Origin: Methylobacterium sp. PvR107 | GTDB taxonomy: Bacteria; Pseudomonadota; Alphaproteobacteria; Rhizobiales; Beijerinckiaceae | Direction of reading: 5' to 3' | DNA: 64,000 nt | Assembly (NCBI RefSeq): GCF_017833295.1 | Contig: NZ_JAFIBW010000001.1 | Coordinates: forward strand, 5,580,001 to 5,644,000 | Shown: positions 7,908 through 17,108 of the stretch, piece by piece | Layout of the letters: each line of letters opens with the position of its first letter | Numbering within the stretch: position 1 is the first letter of the stretch | Position numbers and translations under genes: made by a program | Notes under the pieces: generated by a model | Seen by the model: the letters and a program-made list of their open reading frames with translations, nothing else | Databases searched by the model: none | Told to the model about the DNA's origin: nothing

Positions 7908-9959
7908 ATGGGCACGAGAACCCCGGTCGGGGTCGAGGTGGCGGCGCGACCCGGAACCCCGCCGCGACCGACCCGCGTCGCTGCGGCCGAGACGCCGCGG
8001 GCGGCGATGGCCTCGCCGGTCGTGGTCGGGGCCACCATCATCGCGGCCCTGTATTTCGGCCGCGAGATCTTCATCCCCATCGCGATCGCGCTGCTCCTGT
8101 CCTTCGTGCTGACGCCGCTGGTGAACCGCCTGCGGCGCCTGCGCCTGCCGCGGCTGGTGGCCGTGGGCCTGAGCGTGTTCCTGACCCTGGGCATCGTGGC
8201 GGCCCTGGCGACCCTGATCGGCATCCAGGCCGCCGACCTCGCCGGCGACGTCCCGCGCTATCGGTCCACCATCGAGCGCAAGGTCGAGGGGCTGCGCGAC
8301 TCACCCGTCGGCCATCTCACCGCCTATGTGGCCAATATCGGCCGGGCCCTGCATGTCGGCGGCAAGGAGGCGGGCCGCGAGCCGTCGCCGCCGACCACCG
8401 CGCCGCCCGCCGAGCCGGCACCCGCGGCTGGCCAGGGGCCGGCGGTCCCGAAGCCCGTCCTGGTCGAGATCGCCGCCTCGCAGCCGGGGTCGCTGGAGAT
8501 GCTCTCGACCGTGCTGTCGCCGGTCATGCATCCGCTCGCCACGGTGGGCATCATCTTCGTGGTGCTGCTCTTTGTGCTGATGCAGCGCGAGGACCTGCGC
8601 GACCGCATGATCCGGCTCGCGGGATCGAGCGACCTGCATCGCACCACCGTGGCGATCGACGATGCCGCGCGGCGGCTCAGCCGCTACTTCGTGGTGCAGC
8701 TCGCCTTCAACGCCGCCTTCGGCGTCGTGATCGGCATCGGGCTCTACGTCATCGGCGTGCCAAACCCGGTGCTCTGGGCGATCTTCTCGGCCCTGATGCG
8801 CTTCGTGCCCTATCTCGGGGCCGTCCTGTCGGCGCTCCTGCCGATGGCGCTCGCCGCCGCGGTCGATCCCGGCTGGAACATGATGATCGCGGTTGCGATC
8901 CTGTTCGTCGTCCTGGAACCGCTGACCGGCCAGGTGTTCGAGCCGATCGTCTACGGGCAATCCACCGGGCTCTCGCCCTTCGCCGTGCTGGTCTCGGCGC
9001 TGTTCTGGACCTGGCTGTGGGGGCCCGTCGGCCTGCTCCTGTCGACGCCGCTCACCGTCTGTCTCGTGGTGCTCGGACGCTACGTGGAGCACCTGGAATT
9101 CCTCGATGTGCTGTTCGGCGACCGGCCGGCCCTCACGCCCGTGCAGAATTTCTACCAGCGCATCCTGGCGGGCGACGCCGAGGAGGTGCTGGGCCATGCC
9201 GAGCTCATCCTGCAGCAATGCTCGCTGTCGTCCTACTACGACGAGGTGGTCCTGAAGGCCCTCGAACTCGCTGCCCGCGACGCGGCCCGGGGCGTTCTGA
9301 CGGCGCGCCAGAAGGCGGCGATGCGTACGGCCCTCGGCGAGTTGATCGCGGACCTGTCCGAACGCAGCGACGCGGTCGCCGATGCCGCCGGCGAGACCAC
9401 CGAGAGCGCCTGCAGCCCGATGCCGATGGGTCCGGCGCCCGACGCCCTGTCCCAGGCCTGGACGCGGCAGGGCGCGGTCCTGTGCGTCGCCGGGCGCGGC
9501 TTCCTGGACGAGGCCGCCGCCGCCATCCTCGCCCAGATCCTGGAAAAGCGCGGTCTCGGCGTCCGCACGGTCCCGTTCGCCGAGGCCGCCTCGGCGCGGA
9601 TCGCGCGCTTCGAACCGGGCCCGGCCCAGATGGCCTGCGTGGTCTCCCTGGCGCTGGACGGCGAGCCGACCCATCTGCGCCGCTTGATTCGCCGCCTGAA
9701 GGGCCGGATGCCGGGGGTGCCGATCCTGCTCGGCCTCTGGCTCACGCAGGACGAGGGGCCGGATCGGGTGACGGAGCAGACGACCGGTGCCGACGGCCGC
9801 GCGGTCTCGTTGCGCGAAGCCGTCGAGGCCGTGCTCGCTGCCGCAGAGCGGAAAGCCGAGCCGCAGGCGGACGATCACGCCGGGATGCCCCCGCCATCGG
9901 ATCGCGGCCCGGACGCCGGCGAGGGTACCGCCCGCGAGCCGGCGCGGGCGGACGCATGA
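7908..9959 (+). CDS. AI-2E family transporter with C-terminal soluble domain
   Basis: 683-residue membrane protein. Hydrophobic segments at about residues 35-110 and 200-395 include the family region ALMRFVPYLGAVLSALLP and the FEPIVYGQSTGLSPFAVL stretch. Between the first and second blocks is a Pro/Ala-rich loop. The C-terminal 270 residues are soluble and include an alpha/beta segment starting AVLCVAGRGFLDEAAAAIL that resembles a small Rossmann-like fold, then an acidic tail. The family includes TqsA/PerM exporters; the substrate cannot be read from sequence. Confidence 0.85.
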   Translation: MGTRTPVGVEVAARPGTPPRPTRVAAAETPRAAMASPVVVGATIIAALYFGREIFIPIAIALLLSFVLTPLVNRLRRLRLPRLVAVGLSVFLTLGIVAALATLIGIQAADLAGDVPRYRSTIERKVEGLRDSPVGHLTAYVANIGRALHVGGKEAGREPSPPTTAPPAEPAPAAGQGPAVPKPVLVEIAASQPGSLEMLSTVLSPVMHPLATVGIIFVVLLFVLMQREDLRDRMIRLAGSSDLHRTTVAIDDAARRLSRYFVVQLAFNAAFGVVIGIGLYVIGVPNPVLWAIFSALMRFVPYLGAVLSALLPMALAAAVDPGWNMMIAVAILFVVLEPLTGQVFEPIVYGQSTGLSPFAVLVSALFWTWLWGPVGLLLSTPLTVCLVVLGRYVEHLEFLDVLFGDRPALTPVQNFYQRILAGDAEEVLGHAELILQQCSLSSYYDEVVLKALELAARDAARGVLTARQKAAMRTALGELIADLSERSDAVADAAGETTESACSPMPMGPAPDALSQAWTRQGAVLCVAGRGFLDEAAAAILAQILEKRGLGVRTVPFAEAASARIARFEPGPAQMACVVSLALDGEPTHLRRLIRRLKGRMPGVPILLGLWLTQDEGPDRVTEQTTGADGRAVSLREAVEAVLAAAERKAEPQADDHAGMPPPSDRGPDAGEGTAREPARADA

Positions 9960-10056
9960 GCCCGGGGGGGGTTGACGGCCGGGGGTGCACCCCGGTTTCG
10001 TCACGCATCGGCCGGACGATCGATCCGACTGCGGACGCAATCAGGGACATGATCCG

Positions 10057-10845
10057 ATGAGCGTGGTCGAACTCGGACGGTTCATGGACGACCTCGCGGA
10101 CGCGTCCGGGAAGGCGATCCTGCCGTTCTTCCGCGCCCAGTTCGGCCTGGATGACAAGGCCCGGGGCGGCGCCCCCTTCGACCCCGTGACCGAGGCCGAC
10201 CGGGCCGCCGAGGTCGTGCTCCGGGCGATGATCGGCCAGACCTTTCCGGGCCACGGCATCCTCGGCGAGGAATTCGGCTCGGAACGCACCGATGCCGAGT
10301 GCGTCTGGGTTCTCGATCCGATCGACGGCACCCGGGCCTTCATCGCGGGTCTGCCCACCTGGGGCACGCTGATCGGGCTGACCCGCAACGGCGCGCCGGT
10401 GCGCGGGCTGATGCATCAGCCCTACCTGGCGGAGCGCTTCACCGGGGACGGGCGCAACGCCCGCCTGCGCGCGCCCTCGGGCGAGCGGACCCTGCGCACG
10501 CGCCGCTGCGGGGATCTCGCCCAGGCGATCCTGGCCACCACGGATCCGCGGCTGTTCGCGGCGGGCGAGGAGGCCGACCGCTTCCGGTCCCTCGAAGGCC
10601 GGGTGCGGATGTCCCGCTACGGTGCCGATTGCTACGCCTATTGCATGCTGGCGGCGGGACAGATCGACCTCGTCGTCGAGGCGGGCTTGAAGCCCTACGA
10701 CATCGTCGCGCTGATCCCGATCGTGGAAGGTGCCGGCGGCCGGGTCACGGCCTGGGACGGGGGCTCGGCAGCGGCCGGCGGCCGTGTCGTGGCGGCGGGC
10801 GACCCACGGCTGCACGAGGCGGCGCTCAAGGTGTTGAACCCGTGA
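10057..10845 (+). CDS. hisN: Inositol-monophosphatase-family phosphatase, probable histidinol phosphatase
   Basis: 262-residue Mg-dependent sugar-phosphatase-like enzyme. Metal-binding motifs are GEEFG, WVLDPIDGTRAFIAGLPTWG (about residues 83-102) and the YDIVALIPIVEGAGGRVTAWDG end. The GTRAFIAGLPTWGTLI form is typical of HisN-type histidinol-phosphatases, which supply the penultimate step of histidine synthesis in alphaproteobacteria. The ATG at 10057 was chosen over an upstream frame to 9985. It is not in a his operon, so the substrate is inferred from family resemblance. Confidence 0.85.
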   Translation: MSVVELGRFMDDLADASGKAILPFFRAQFGLDDKARGGAPFDPVTEADRAAEVVLRAMIGQTFPGHGILGEEFGSERTDAECVWVLDPIDGTRAFIAGLPTWGTLIGLTRNGAPVRGLMHQPYLAERFTGDGRNARLRAPSGERTLRTRRCGDLAQAILATTDPRLFAAGEEADRFRSLEGRVRMSRYGADCYAYCMLAAGQIDLVVEAGLKPYDIVALIPIVEGAGGRVTAWDGGSAAAGGRVVAAGDPRLHEAALKVLNP

Positions 10846-10904
10846 GGGTGGCACAGTCGAACGTCCCGGTGGGAGGCCCGCGCTCCGATCCGGAGGAGAC
10901 GCGC

Positions 10905-11083
10905 TCTCCGTCCACCCTCTGCGGGGGAGGGCGGCTCGGCCGTCAGGCCGGGTGGGGAGAGGGGAGCGCGGCTTGCGAAAGTCGGGCGGCCTCCACGCGG
11001 CACAGAGCGTTGTTCTGCACCGTCGCCCCCCTCTCCCGACCCGCTTCGCGGGCCACTCTCCCCCGCAGAGGGGGGTGGGAGAC
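10905..11083. repeat. Large inverted repeat of CTCTGCGGGGGAG type
   Basis: The left unit near 10905-10966 (CCACCCTCTGCGGGGGAGGG, later GGTGGGGAGAGGGG) is answered by an inverted unit near 11027-11083 (CCCTCTCCCGACCCGC, CTCCCCCGCAGAGGGGGGTG). The roughly 60-base centre is unrelated. It fills most of the gap between hisN and the next gene. Elements of this type are common dispersed repeats in GC-rich proteobacteria. Confidence 0.65.
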
Positions 11084-11119
11084 CTTTGTGGCTCCGATCC
11101 ATCACGGGAACGTTCTCGC

Positions 11120-12265
11120 GTGCTGCTGAATGCGCTGGCTCTGCTCGCAGGTCTGGTTCCTCAGGCAGAAGCAGGAGCGGAGGCCCTGTTGCACGCCAAG
11201 CTGCCCGTCGTGGCCGCCCCCGCAGAGTCGGCGCCGCCGCGCTTCGACCCTGCGACACGCTCCGTCTCCAACTGGCACGCGCAGACCGGCGCGCAGCTGC
11301 AGCCGCGGGCGCTCGCGGTCACCGCCTCTCTGGCGGAGGACCCGCCCTACGTCGCGCGCTGCGTGCGCCTCAACAACGGCTGGTGCATCAAGTCCGCCCG
11401 CTGGCCCGGCGAGATCGGCGCCGACGCCGAGGGCCACACCGCCTTCGCCACCCTCGATGACGGGGCCGACGCGGCGGCGAGCCTGCTGCGGCGCTACTAT
11501 CGCGACTACGGCCGGCACACGGCCCTGGCCATCGTGCGCCGCTGGGCGCCAGCCGAGTGCCGATCCATTGCCGCGCCCGCGCGCTCGGGACGTCCGGTGG
11601 CGGCCTCCGCGGTCTCGGCCACGCTCGCGCCCCGGGGGCTCGGGCGCACGCTGCGGGCACGCTTCCTCGCCACGCACCGGCCCGGCGGAGCCCCCCGCGG
11701 CCGGGCGGGCCTGCGGGTCCAGCCCTGGTCGCCGCTCGCCCGGATGGCCGGCCATGCGGGCCGGCGCCGGGCCCCCGTGCCGCACGTGGCCACGCTCCAG
11801 CCGATCCCCGACATCGCCACCGGCCTCACGGCGCCGGCCGACCCGTCAGGGCAGGCGACGCGCCGACCGGCCCGGGGCGTCGCCGACCCGGCCGCGCTCC
11901 TCGACCGGAGGACGGATCGCCGGGTGCCGAGCCCCGAGCGGATGGTGGCCGAGTCGGCGCTTCTCCCGGCGATCGCCACCGGGCTGCCGATCCTCGACCT
12001 GCGCCTGCCGGCCCCGCTCTGCACCGGCGACGAGGTGCGGATCCAGGCCTACGCCGCGCGGATCAGCGGCAGCGCCGGGCTGAAGCCCGGCGACGACCTC
12101 GATCTGTTCGGGCCAGACGGCGCGCCCCGCGCCAATCTCGCACCCGTGATGCTGGCGATGTCGGCGGTGGAACTCGGCACGCTCCGGGCCGGGCCTGATC
12201 TGGTCGCCGGGGCGATCGCCCGCCTGAGACCGCTCACGCCGGCCGCCAATAGCGCCGCTCCGTAG
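11120..12265 (+). CDS. Exported protein with phage P5-like N-terminal region
   Basis: 381 residues from a GTG at 11120, which gives a signal-like start (LLNALALLAGLVPQAEAG). The frame is open further upstream, but that part runs through the repeat. At about residues 74-140, CVRLNNGWCIKSARWPG then FATLDDGADAAASLLRRYY and TALAIVRRWAP resemble the muramidase-like phage structural protein P5 family. The middle is low-complexity and Arg/Pro/Ala-rich. Near the C-terminus, RIQAYAARISGSAGLKPGDDL resembles the end of the same domain, as if an insertion splits it. The function is inferred weakly. Confidence 0.6.
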   Translation: MLLNALALLAGLVPQAEAGAEALLHAKLPVVAAPAESAPPRFDPATRSVSNWHAQTGAQLQPRALAVTASLAEDPPYVARCVRLNNGWCIKSARWPGEIGADAEGHTAFATLDDGADAAASLLRRYYRDYGRHTALAIVRRWAPAECRSIAAPARSGRPVAASAVSATLAPRGLGRTLRARFLATHRPGGAPRGRAGLRVQPWSPLARMAGHAGRRRAPVPHVATLQPIPDIATGLTAPADPSGQATRRPARGVADPAALLDRRTDRRVPSPERMVAESALLPAIATGLPILDLRLPAPLCTGDEVRIQAYAARISGSAGLKPGDDLDLFGPDGAPRANLAPVMLAMSAVELGTLRAGPDLVAGAIARLRPLTPAANSAAP

Positions 12266-12337
12266 CGTCAAGCCTTGCGGTTCGGCCGCCGCCGCGCCAC
12301 CTCTGCCCGGCCTGTTCCCCTCACGACGAGCCTGCCC

Positions 12338-13783
12338 GTGCCCCTGACCGACCTTGCCGCGCGCGCCGGCTCGGCCGTCAAAGCCTTCGCCGAAGCCTCG
12401 CACGACCTGCTGGTCCAGCCGACCCTGCGGCTCGGCGTGACCGGGCTCGCGCGCTCGGGCAAGACCGTCTTCACCACGGCGCTGATCCACCACCTCGTGG
12501 AGACGCACGCGCTGCCGGCTTTCGCCCCGGCGCAGGAGGGCCGACTGCGCCGCGCCCGCCTGGTGCCGCAGCCCGACGACGACGTGCCGCGCTTCCCCTT
12601 CGAGGAGCATTTCAGCACGCTGACCGAGGCAAGGCGCTGGCCGCGCTCGACCGACCGGATCAGCCAGTTCCGCCTGGAACTCGCCTACGAGCGCGCCGCC
12701 GGCTGGCGCACCGGCCCCGCGACCCTGATGCTCGACGTGGTCGATTATCCCGGCGAGTGGCTGCTCGACCTCGCGCTGATCGAGACGAACTACACGGCCT
12801 GGTCGCGGGCCACGATCAACGGCACGCGCCGGCCGGGCCGCGCCGCCGTGGCGGCTCCCTGGCTCGCCGCGCTGAAGAGCTTCGACGCGAACGCGCCGCT
12901 CGACGAGGTCGCGGCCGAGCGGGCGAGCGACGCGTTCAAGGCCTACCTCGCGGGCCTGCGCGCCGGTCCGGAATCGGTCGCCACGACGCCACCGGGCCGG
13001 TTCCTGATGCCCGGCGACCTCGCGGGCTCGCCCGCGCTCACCTTCGCGCCGCTGGACGGGCTCACCGGAACCATCGCGCCCGACAGCCTCGCCGGCCTGA
13101 TGGAGCGGCGCTTCGAGGCCTACAAGGCCAAGGTCGTGACGCCGTTCTTCCGCGACCATTTCCAGCGGGTCGACCGGCAGATCGTGCTGGTCGACGTCCT
13201 CTCCGCGGTCGATGCCGGCCCGACCGCCCTGGCGGAGCTGGAGGAGGCGCTGGACGCGGTGCTGCTCAGCCTCAACATCGGCCGCAACACCGTCCTGTCC
13301 CGGCTGTTCGCCCCCCGGGCCGACCGGGTTCTGTTCGCCGCCACCAAGGCCGACCATCTCCACCAGACGAGCCACGACCGGCTCGACGCGCTGCTGCGCC
13401 TCCTCGTCTCCCGCGCCATGCGGCGGACCGAGGCCGCGGGCGCCCGGGTCGGCACCGTGGCCCTCGCCTCGGTGCGTGCCACGCGCGAGACCACGGTCCA
13501 TGACGGCGGCGAGACGCTGCGCGCCGTGGCCGGGACCCCGGAGGCCGGCGAAGTGGTCGGCGACGAGGTCTTCGACGGCAACGGCGAGGCCGCGATCTTC
13601 CCGGGCGAGCTGCCCGCGCGGGCGGAGGCGGTGCTGGAGGGGGCGGTCGAGCCGGGCTCGCTGCGCTTCCCGCGCTTCCGGCCGCCCCTGGTCCGGCCCG
13701 ACGGGCTCGGCCGGCCCGGCCACCTGCCGCAGATCAGGCTCGACCGTGCGATGCAGTTCCTGATCGGCGACAGGCTGGCGTGA
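12338..13783 (+). CDS. ycjX: YcjX-type P-loop protein (DUF463)
   Basis: 481 residues from the GTG at 12338; a TTG at 12275 is an alternative. Walker A GLARSGKTVF lies about 35 residues in, and later DVVDYPGEWLLDLAL, DVLSAVDAG and the NKxD-like ATKADHL complete a GTPase-like set. The DUF463/YcjX family is widespread in proteobacteria, where it sits beside YcjF-type proteins, as here. A stress-linked role is suggested for the family, but the activity is not established. Confidence 0.88.
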   Translation: MPLTDLAARAGSAVKAFAEASHDLLVQPTLRLGVTGLARSGKTVFTTALIHHLVETHALPAFAPAQEGRLRRARLVPQPDDDVPRFPFEEHFSTLTEARRWPRSTDRISQFRLELAYERAAGWRTGPATLMLDVVDYPGEWLLDLALIETNYTAWSRATINGTRRPGRAAVAAPWLAALKSFDANAPLDEVAAERASDAFKAYLAGLRAGPESVATTPPGRFLMPGDLAGSPALTFAPLDGLTGTIAPDSLAGLMERRFEAYKAKVVTPFFRDHFQRVDRQIVLVDVLSAVDAGPTALAELEEALDAVLLSLNIGRNTVLSRLFAPRADRVLFAATKADHLHQTSHDRLDALLRLLVSRAMRRTEAAGARVGTVALASVRATRETTVHDGGETLRAVAGTPEAGEVVGDEVFDGNGEAAIFPGELPARAEAVLEGAVEPGSLRFPRFRPPLVRPDGLGRPGHLPQIRLDRAMQFLIGDRLA

Positions 13784-13814
13784 CGATGTTGGTGAGCCTG
13801 CGGAGCATCCAGCC

Positions 13815-14843
13815 ATGACCTCCGGCCAGAAACCCCGCGCCTTCCGGATCACGCCCGAGCGGGACGTCGAGCCGGACGTCGCCACGACGCCGCTCGCCGC
13901 CCGGCCGCCGCAGGCCCGGATCGTCGAGGAGCCCTTCGAAATCGTCGACGCCGCCGACGGCGTCGCCGTGCCGGTCGCTCCGCGCCGGCGCTCGCCCTGG
14001 GGGGCGCTGTTCCTGTCGGCGGTCGGCGCTCTGGTCTCCCTGGGAATCGGCCTGTCGGTCGAGCGGATGATCGCCGACCTGTTCCAGGCGGCCCCCTGGC
14101 TCGGCTGGGTGGCGCTCGCCCTGCTCGGCCTCGCCGCCCTGGCGCTCCTGGCGATCGTGGTCCGGGAACTCGCCGGTCTGCGCCGCGAGCGCAAGATCGA
14201 GCGCCTCCGTCAGTCGGCCCTCGACGCCCTCGGCACCCGTGACCACACGGGCGCGCAGGCGGTGGTGCAGGCGCTCTCAGCCTTCTACGCCGACCGCGAA
14301 TCCCTGTCGGCGGGCCGCGCCCGGATCGACGCCGCCGCCGACGCGATCCTCGACGTGGACGACCGGATCGGCCTGGCCGAGCGCGAGCTGCTCGCGGGCC
14401 TGGACCGTCAGGCGCGCAACGCCATCGCGACGGCGGCCAAGCAGGTCTCGGCGGTGACGGCTTTGAGCCCGCGGGCGATCGTGGACGTCGCCTTCGTGGT
14501 CTTCGCCGCCGTCCGGCTGCTGCGCCGGATCGCGGCGATCTACGGCGGACGGCCGGGCTTCCTCGGCTTCCTGCGGCTCGCGCGCGCCGCGGTCGCGCAT
14601 CTCACCGTCACCGGCGGGATGGCGGTGGGCGAGAGCGTGATGCAGCAGGTGCTGGGGCTGGGGATCGCCGCCCGCGTTTCGGCCAAGCTGGGCGAGGGGG
14701 TACTCAATGGGCTGATGACCGCCCGGTTCGGGCTCGCGGCCCTCAATGTCTGCCGCCCGCTGCCCTTCGTGCGGGAGGCGCCGCCGCGGCTCGCCGACGT
14801 GGCCGGCGAGTTGCTGCGCTCGGCCGAGGCCGAGCCGAAATAG
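13815..14843 (+). CDS. YcjF-type membrane protein (DUF697)
   Basis: 342-residue TIGR01620/DUF697 protein. Two transmembrane segments lie around residues 58-75 and 88-115, followed by a charged helical stretch (RELAGLRRERKIERLRQSA). The C-terminal DUF697 region runs from about residue 215 (ALSPRAIVDVAFVVFAAVRLLRRIAAIYG in part). GCGGAGC lies upstream of the ATG. It starts 31 bases after ycjX on the same strand, the usual operon order. The function is unknown. Confidence 0.88.
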   Translation: MTSGQKPRAFRITPERDVEPDVATTPLAARPPQARIVEEPFEIVDAADGVAVPVAPRRRSPWGALFLSAVGALVSLGIGLSVERMIADLFQAAPWLGWVALALLGLAALALLAIVVRELAGLRRERKIERLRQSALDALGTRDHTGAQAVVQALSAFYADRESLSAGRARIDAAADAILDVDDRIGLAERELLAGLDRQARNAIATAAKQVSAVTALSPRAIVDVAFVVFAAVRLLRRIAAIYGGRPGFLGFLRLARAAVAHLTVTGGMAVGESVMQQVLGLGIAARVSAKLGEGVLNGLMTARFGLAALNVCRPLPFVREAPPRLADVAGELLRSAEAEPK

Positions 14844-14851
14844 GTGCGGCG

Positions 14852-15079
14852 CTACTTGCCGCCCGCGGCGGCGCGGCGGTTGGCGATGCGGGAGAACATG
14901 TTGCCGGTGTAATCGGCGCTCTTGGGCTTCTCGGGCTCGCCGAGCTTGGCCTCGAAGGCCTCGATCCGCTTCAAGAGCGTCACGTCGTTGAACAGCGAGC
15001 TGTTGAAGTTGGACTGGGCCCGCGGCCCGAGGGCAGCCTGCACCGTCTCGAGTCGTTCCAGAAGCTCTTTACGCGTCAC
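14852..15079 (-). CDS. Small cytoplasmic protein, unknown function
   Basis: 75 residues starting at a GTG with GGAG eight bases upstream. It is mostly helical and charged (KELLERLETVQAALG, LLKRIEAFEAKLGE) and ends in a basic tail RIANRRAAAGGK. It converges on the YcjF gene, with eight bases between the stops. No family recognised. Confidence 0.7.
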   Translation of the reverse strand: MTRKELLERLETVQAALGPRAQSNFNSSLFNDVTLLKRIEAFEAKLGEPEKPKSADYTGNMFSRIANRRAAAGGK

Positions 15080-15319
15080 GGTGATCTCCAGGGGCGCCTT
15101 CGGGGCGAAGGACCGCCCGTGCCACCACTGGACGGGGCGAGGGTAAACGGCGCGTTAACAGACCTGGCTGCCCGTCACGCGCGATGGCTGCCGCCGTCTT
15201 TGCAAACGCAGCCAAGCCATCCAGGCGAAGCCACGATCCTTCCGGCCGCGCTGCCGCGGGTCGATCCGCTGCGCGCGCGGTGATGTCAGGCGCGACAACG
15301 GCGTCCAGGGCGTGCAGGC

Positions 15320-15871
15320 TCACAGCCCCTTCAGAAAACCGGCCAGACGCATCAGCCCCTCGGGCCAGGGACCGTGCCCGCTCGCCACATTGATGTGGCC
15401 GGACTCGCCGGCATCGACCGTGAGCGCCCCCCAGGCATGGGCGAAATCGTCGGCGCGCGCGTAGCGGCAATGCGGGTCGGTGCGGCTGGCGACGAGGAGC
15501 GACGGGAAGGGCAGGGGGTCGCGCGGGATCGGCGCGAAGGCGCGCACCGAATCCGGCAGGCCCGGCGCCTCCTCGACGTCCGGGAGAGCCACGAACAGGG
15601 CGCCGCGCACGACGCCCGGGGTGAAGCGCGGCACCGCCTCGACGCTGGCGACCACGCCGAGGCTGTGGGCGATCAGGATCACCGGCCGGGTCGCGGCGGC
15701 GACCGCCGCGGCGATCGTTCCGCACCACGCCTCCGGCGTCGGCGCGTGCCATTCGTCCTGCTCGACCACGCGGGCCGTGGCGAGCCGGCCGGCCCAACGG
15801 GCCTGCCAGTGATCCTCCTCGGACCCTCCGAGCCCCGGAACGATGAGGATGTCGCAATCGGCGGTCTTCAT
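15320..15871 (-). CDS. Alpha/beta hydrolase, RBBP9/YdeN type
   Basis: 183-residue serine hydrolase. The start ILIVPGLGGSEEDHWQARW and nucleophile elbow LIAHSLGVVAS (Ser at about residue 74) match the RBBP9/YdeN family. SRTDPHC and SGHINVASGHGPWPEGL supply the Asp and His region. Start at the ATG at 15871. The family is small, and substrates are mostly unknown. The gene lies just downstream of uvsE on the same strand. Confidence 0.85.
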   Translation of the reverse strand: MKTADCDILIVPGLGGSEEDHWQARWAGRLATARVVEQDEWHAPTPEAWCGTIAAAVAAATRPVILIAHSLGVVASVEAVPRFTPGVVRGALFVALPDVEEAPGLPDSVRAFAPIPRDPLPFPSLLVASRTDPHCRYARADDFAHAWGALTVDAGESGHINVASGHGPWPEGLMRLAGFLKGL

Positions 15872-15917
15872 GCCCGGATGCCTAAAGCCGTCTCGCGGAC
15901 GCGTCGAGACCATCGCG

Positions 15918-16991
15918 TCATTCGGCGGCGATCGGCCCCGCGCGCTCCAACTCGGCGATGTCGCGGGCGATCTGCATCGACGCGCGGTTCTTCGCCTTGG
16001 CCTCGATCTCGAAATCCGCCCAGACGAGGTGGCGGGCGACGAGGCCGTTGATCGCCCGGTTCCACATCATGTCGGAATGCGCCGCGAGGTCCCGGACCGC
16101 GTGGCCGGCCTCGCGCAGGGCCGGGAAGTCGGGCAGGGCGTCCGGATCGCACGCGGCCGCGACCGCCTCGCGCGACACGCTGATATGGGCCACGGGCCGT
16201 ACGCCGCGCCAGGACGCCTGCACCTGCGCGATCCGGGGATCGTCCGGCTCGAGATATTCGCCGCCGCTCTGGACCCAATGGTGGTGCAGGTCGAGCACCA
16301 CCGGCACGAGGTCGGCGAGCCGCAGCACCGCGTCGAGGCCGAAGACGTTCTCGTCGTTCTCCACCGTGACGAGGTCGCGCGCCACCCGGCTCGCCCGCGG
16401 CAGGGTCGCGCGGAAACCATCGACCCCGGGGTCGCCGGCGCCGACATGGATGTTGATGTGAGCGCCGTGCGGATGCCAGCCGCCGCCATAGCCCATGCGC
16501 TCGAAGATCTCGGCGTGATAGTCGAGTTCCGACAGGCCGTTCTCGATCGCCGCCGGGTTGCGGCTCGCAAGGAGGCAGAACGGGCCCGGGTGGAAGCTCA
16601 GGCGGACCTCGAGGCGGCGCGCCAGCGCCCCCGCCTCGGCGAGGCCGCGCTCGACGAGCGCCGCCATCTCGGGCTCCGCGTAGATCGCCTGGGCGATCGG
16701 GTGGGTGTAGCCGGGCAGGACATTGCTCGCCATGCGCAGCAGGCGCTCCAGCGGCGGCCGGGCTCCGACCCAGGCGATCTGGCGCTTGAGGGCGTCGAGA
16801 TTGTGCGCCACCAGCCCGGAGAGCTTCGTCCGCCGCGCGGCGGGTTCCAGCTTGGCGAGATGGGCCATCGTGACGCTGGTGAGATTCATGTGAAGGGTCG
16901 CCTCCCGCTCCGCCTTGAGGGTGGCGTGGGTGCCGGGGGGCTCGTCGAGGACGAACTTGCAACAGAAGCCGAGACGGGGGTGATCGCGCAT
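15918..16991 (-). CDS. uvsE: UV damage endonuclease UvdE/UvsE
   Basis: Nicks DNA 5' of UV photoproducts as an alternative to nucleotide excision repair. 357 residues from the ATG at 16991, beginning MRDHPRLGFCCKF, as in the family. TIM-barrel metal ligands lie in RLSFHPGPF, HINIHVG, VTVENDENVF and PVVLDLHHHWV, and the domain ends with the SVSREAVAAA/HSDMMWN stretch. A longer upstream frame on this strand is not family-like. Divergent from the BrkB gene at 17109. Confidence 0.92.
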   Translation of the reverse strand: MRDHPRLGFCCKFVLDEPPGTHATLKAEREATLHMNLTSVTMAHLAKLEPAARRTKLSGLVAHNLDALKRQIAWVGARPPLERLLRMASNVLPGYTHPIAQAIYAEPEMAALVERGLAEAGALARRLEVRLSFHPGPFCLLASRNPAAIENGLSELDYHAEIFERMGYGGGWHPHGAHINIHVGAGDPGVDGFRATLPRASRVARDLVTVENDENVFGLDAVLRLADLVPVVLDLHHHWVQSGGEYLEPDDPRIAQVQASWRGVRPVAHISVSREAVAAACDPDALPDFPALREAGHAVRDLAAHSDMMWNRAINGLVARHLVWADFEIEAKAKNRASMQIARDIAELERAGPIAAE

Positions 16992-17019
16992 AAATGGCAC
17001 AACGCGCGGAAGCCCGACC

Positions 17020-17059
17020 CGTCCCCGCGCCGCTGCGGAACGGGCGCTTCGCGGGGACG
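17020..17059. repeat. 10-bp-stem hairpin in the divergent uvsE/brkB region
   Basis: CGTCCCCGCG (17020-17029) and CGCGGGGACG (17050-17059) are exact inverted complements with a 20-base spacer. It lies between two divergent start codons, so it is more likely a leader structure or protein site than a terminator. Confidence 0.45.
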
Positions 17060-17108
17060 TTTGGAGTCCCGAGCGCGGCAGTTCCGCGTGTACGGCACTT
17101 CCCAGCCC

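Noticed and set aside
11846..14194. 782-codon minus-strand frame
   Set aside because: It lies opposite the YcjX and YcjF genes and has the Arg/Gly/Ala-rich composition of a shadow frame.
15843..17108. Upstream extension of the BrkB-family frame to 15843
   Set aside because: The extension is antisense to uvsE and lacks any family sequence; the membrane protein starts naturally at the ATG at 17109.
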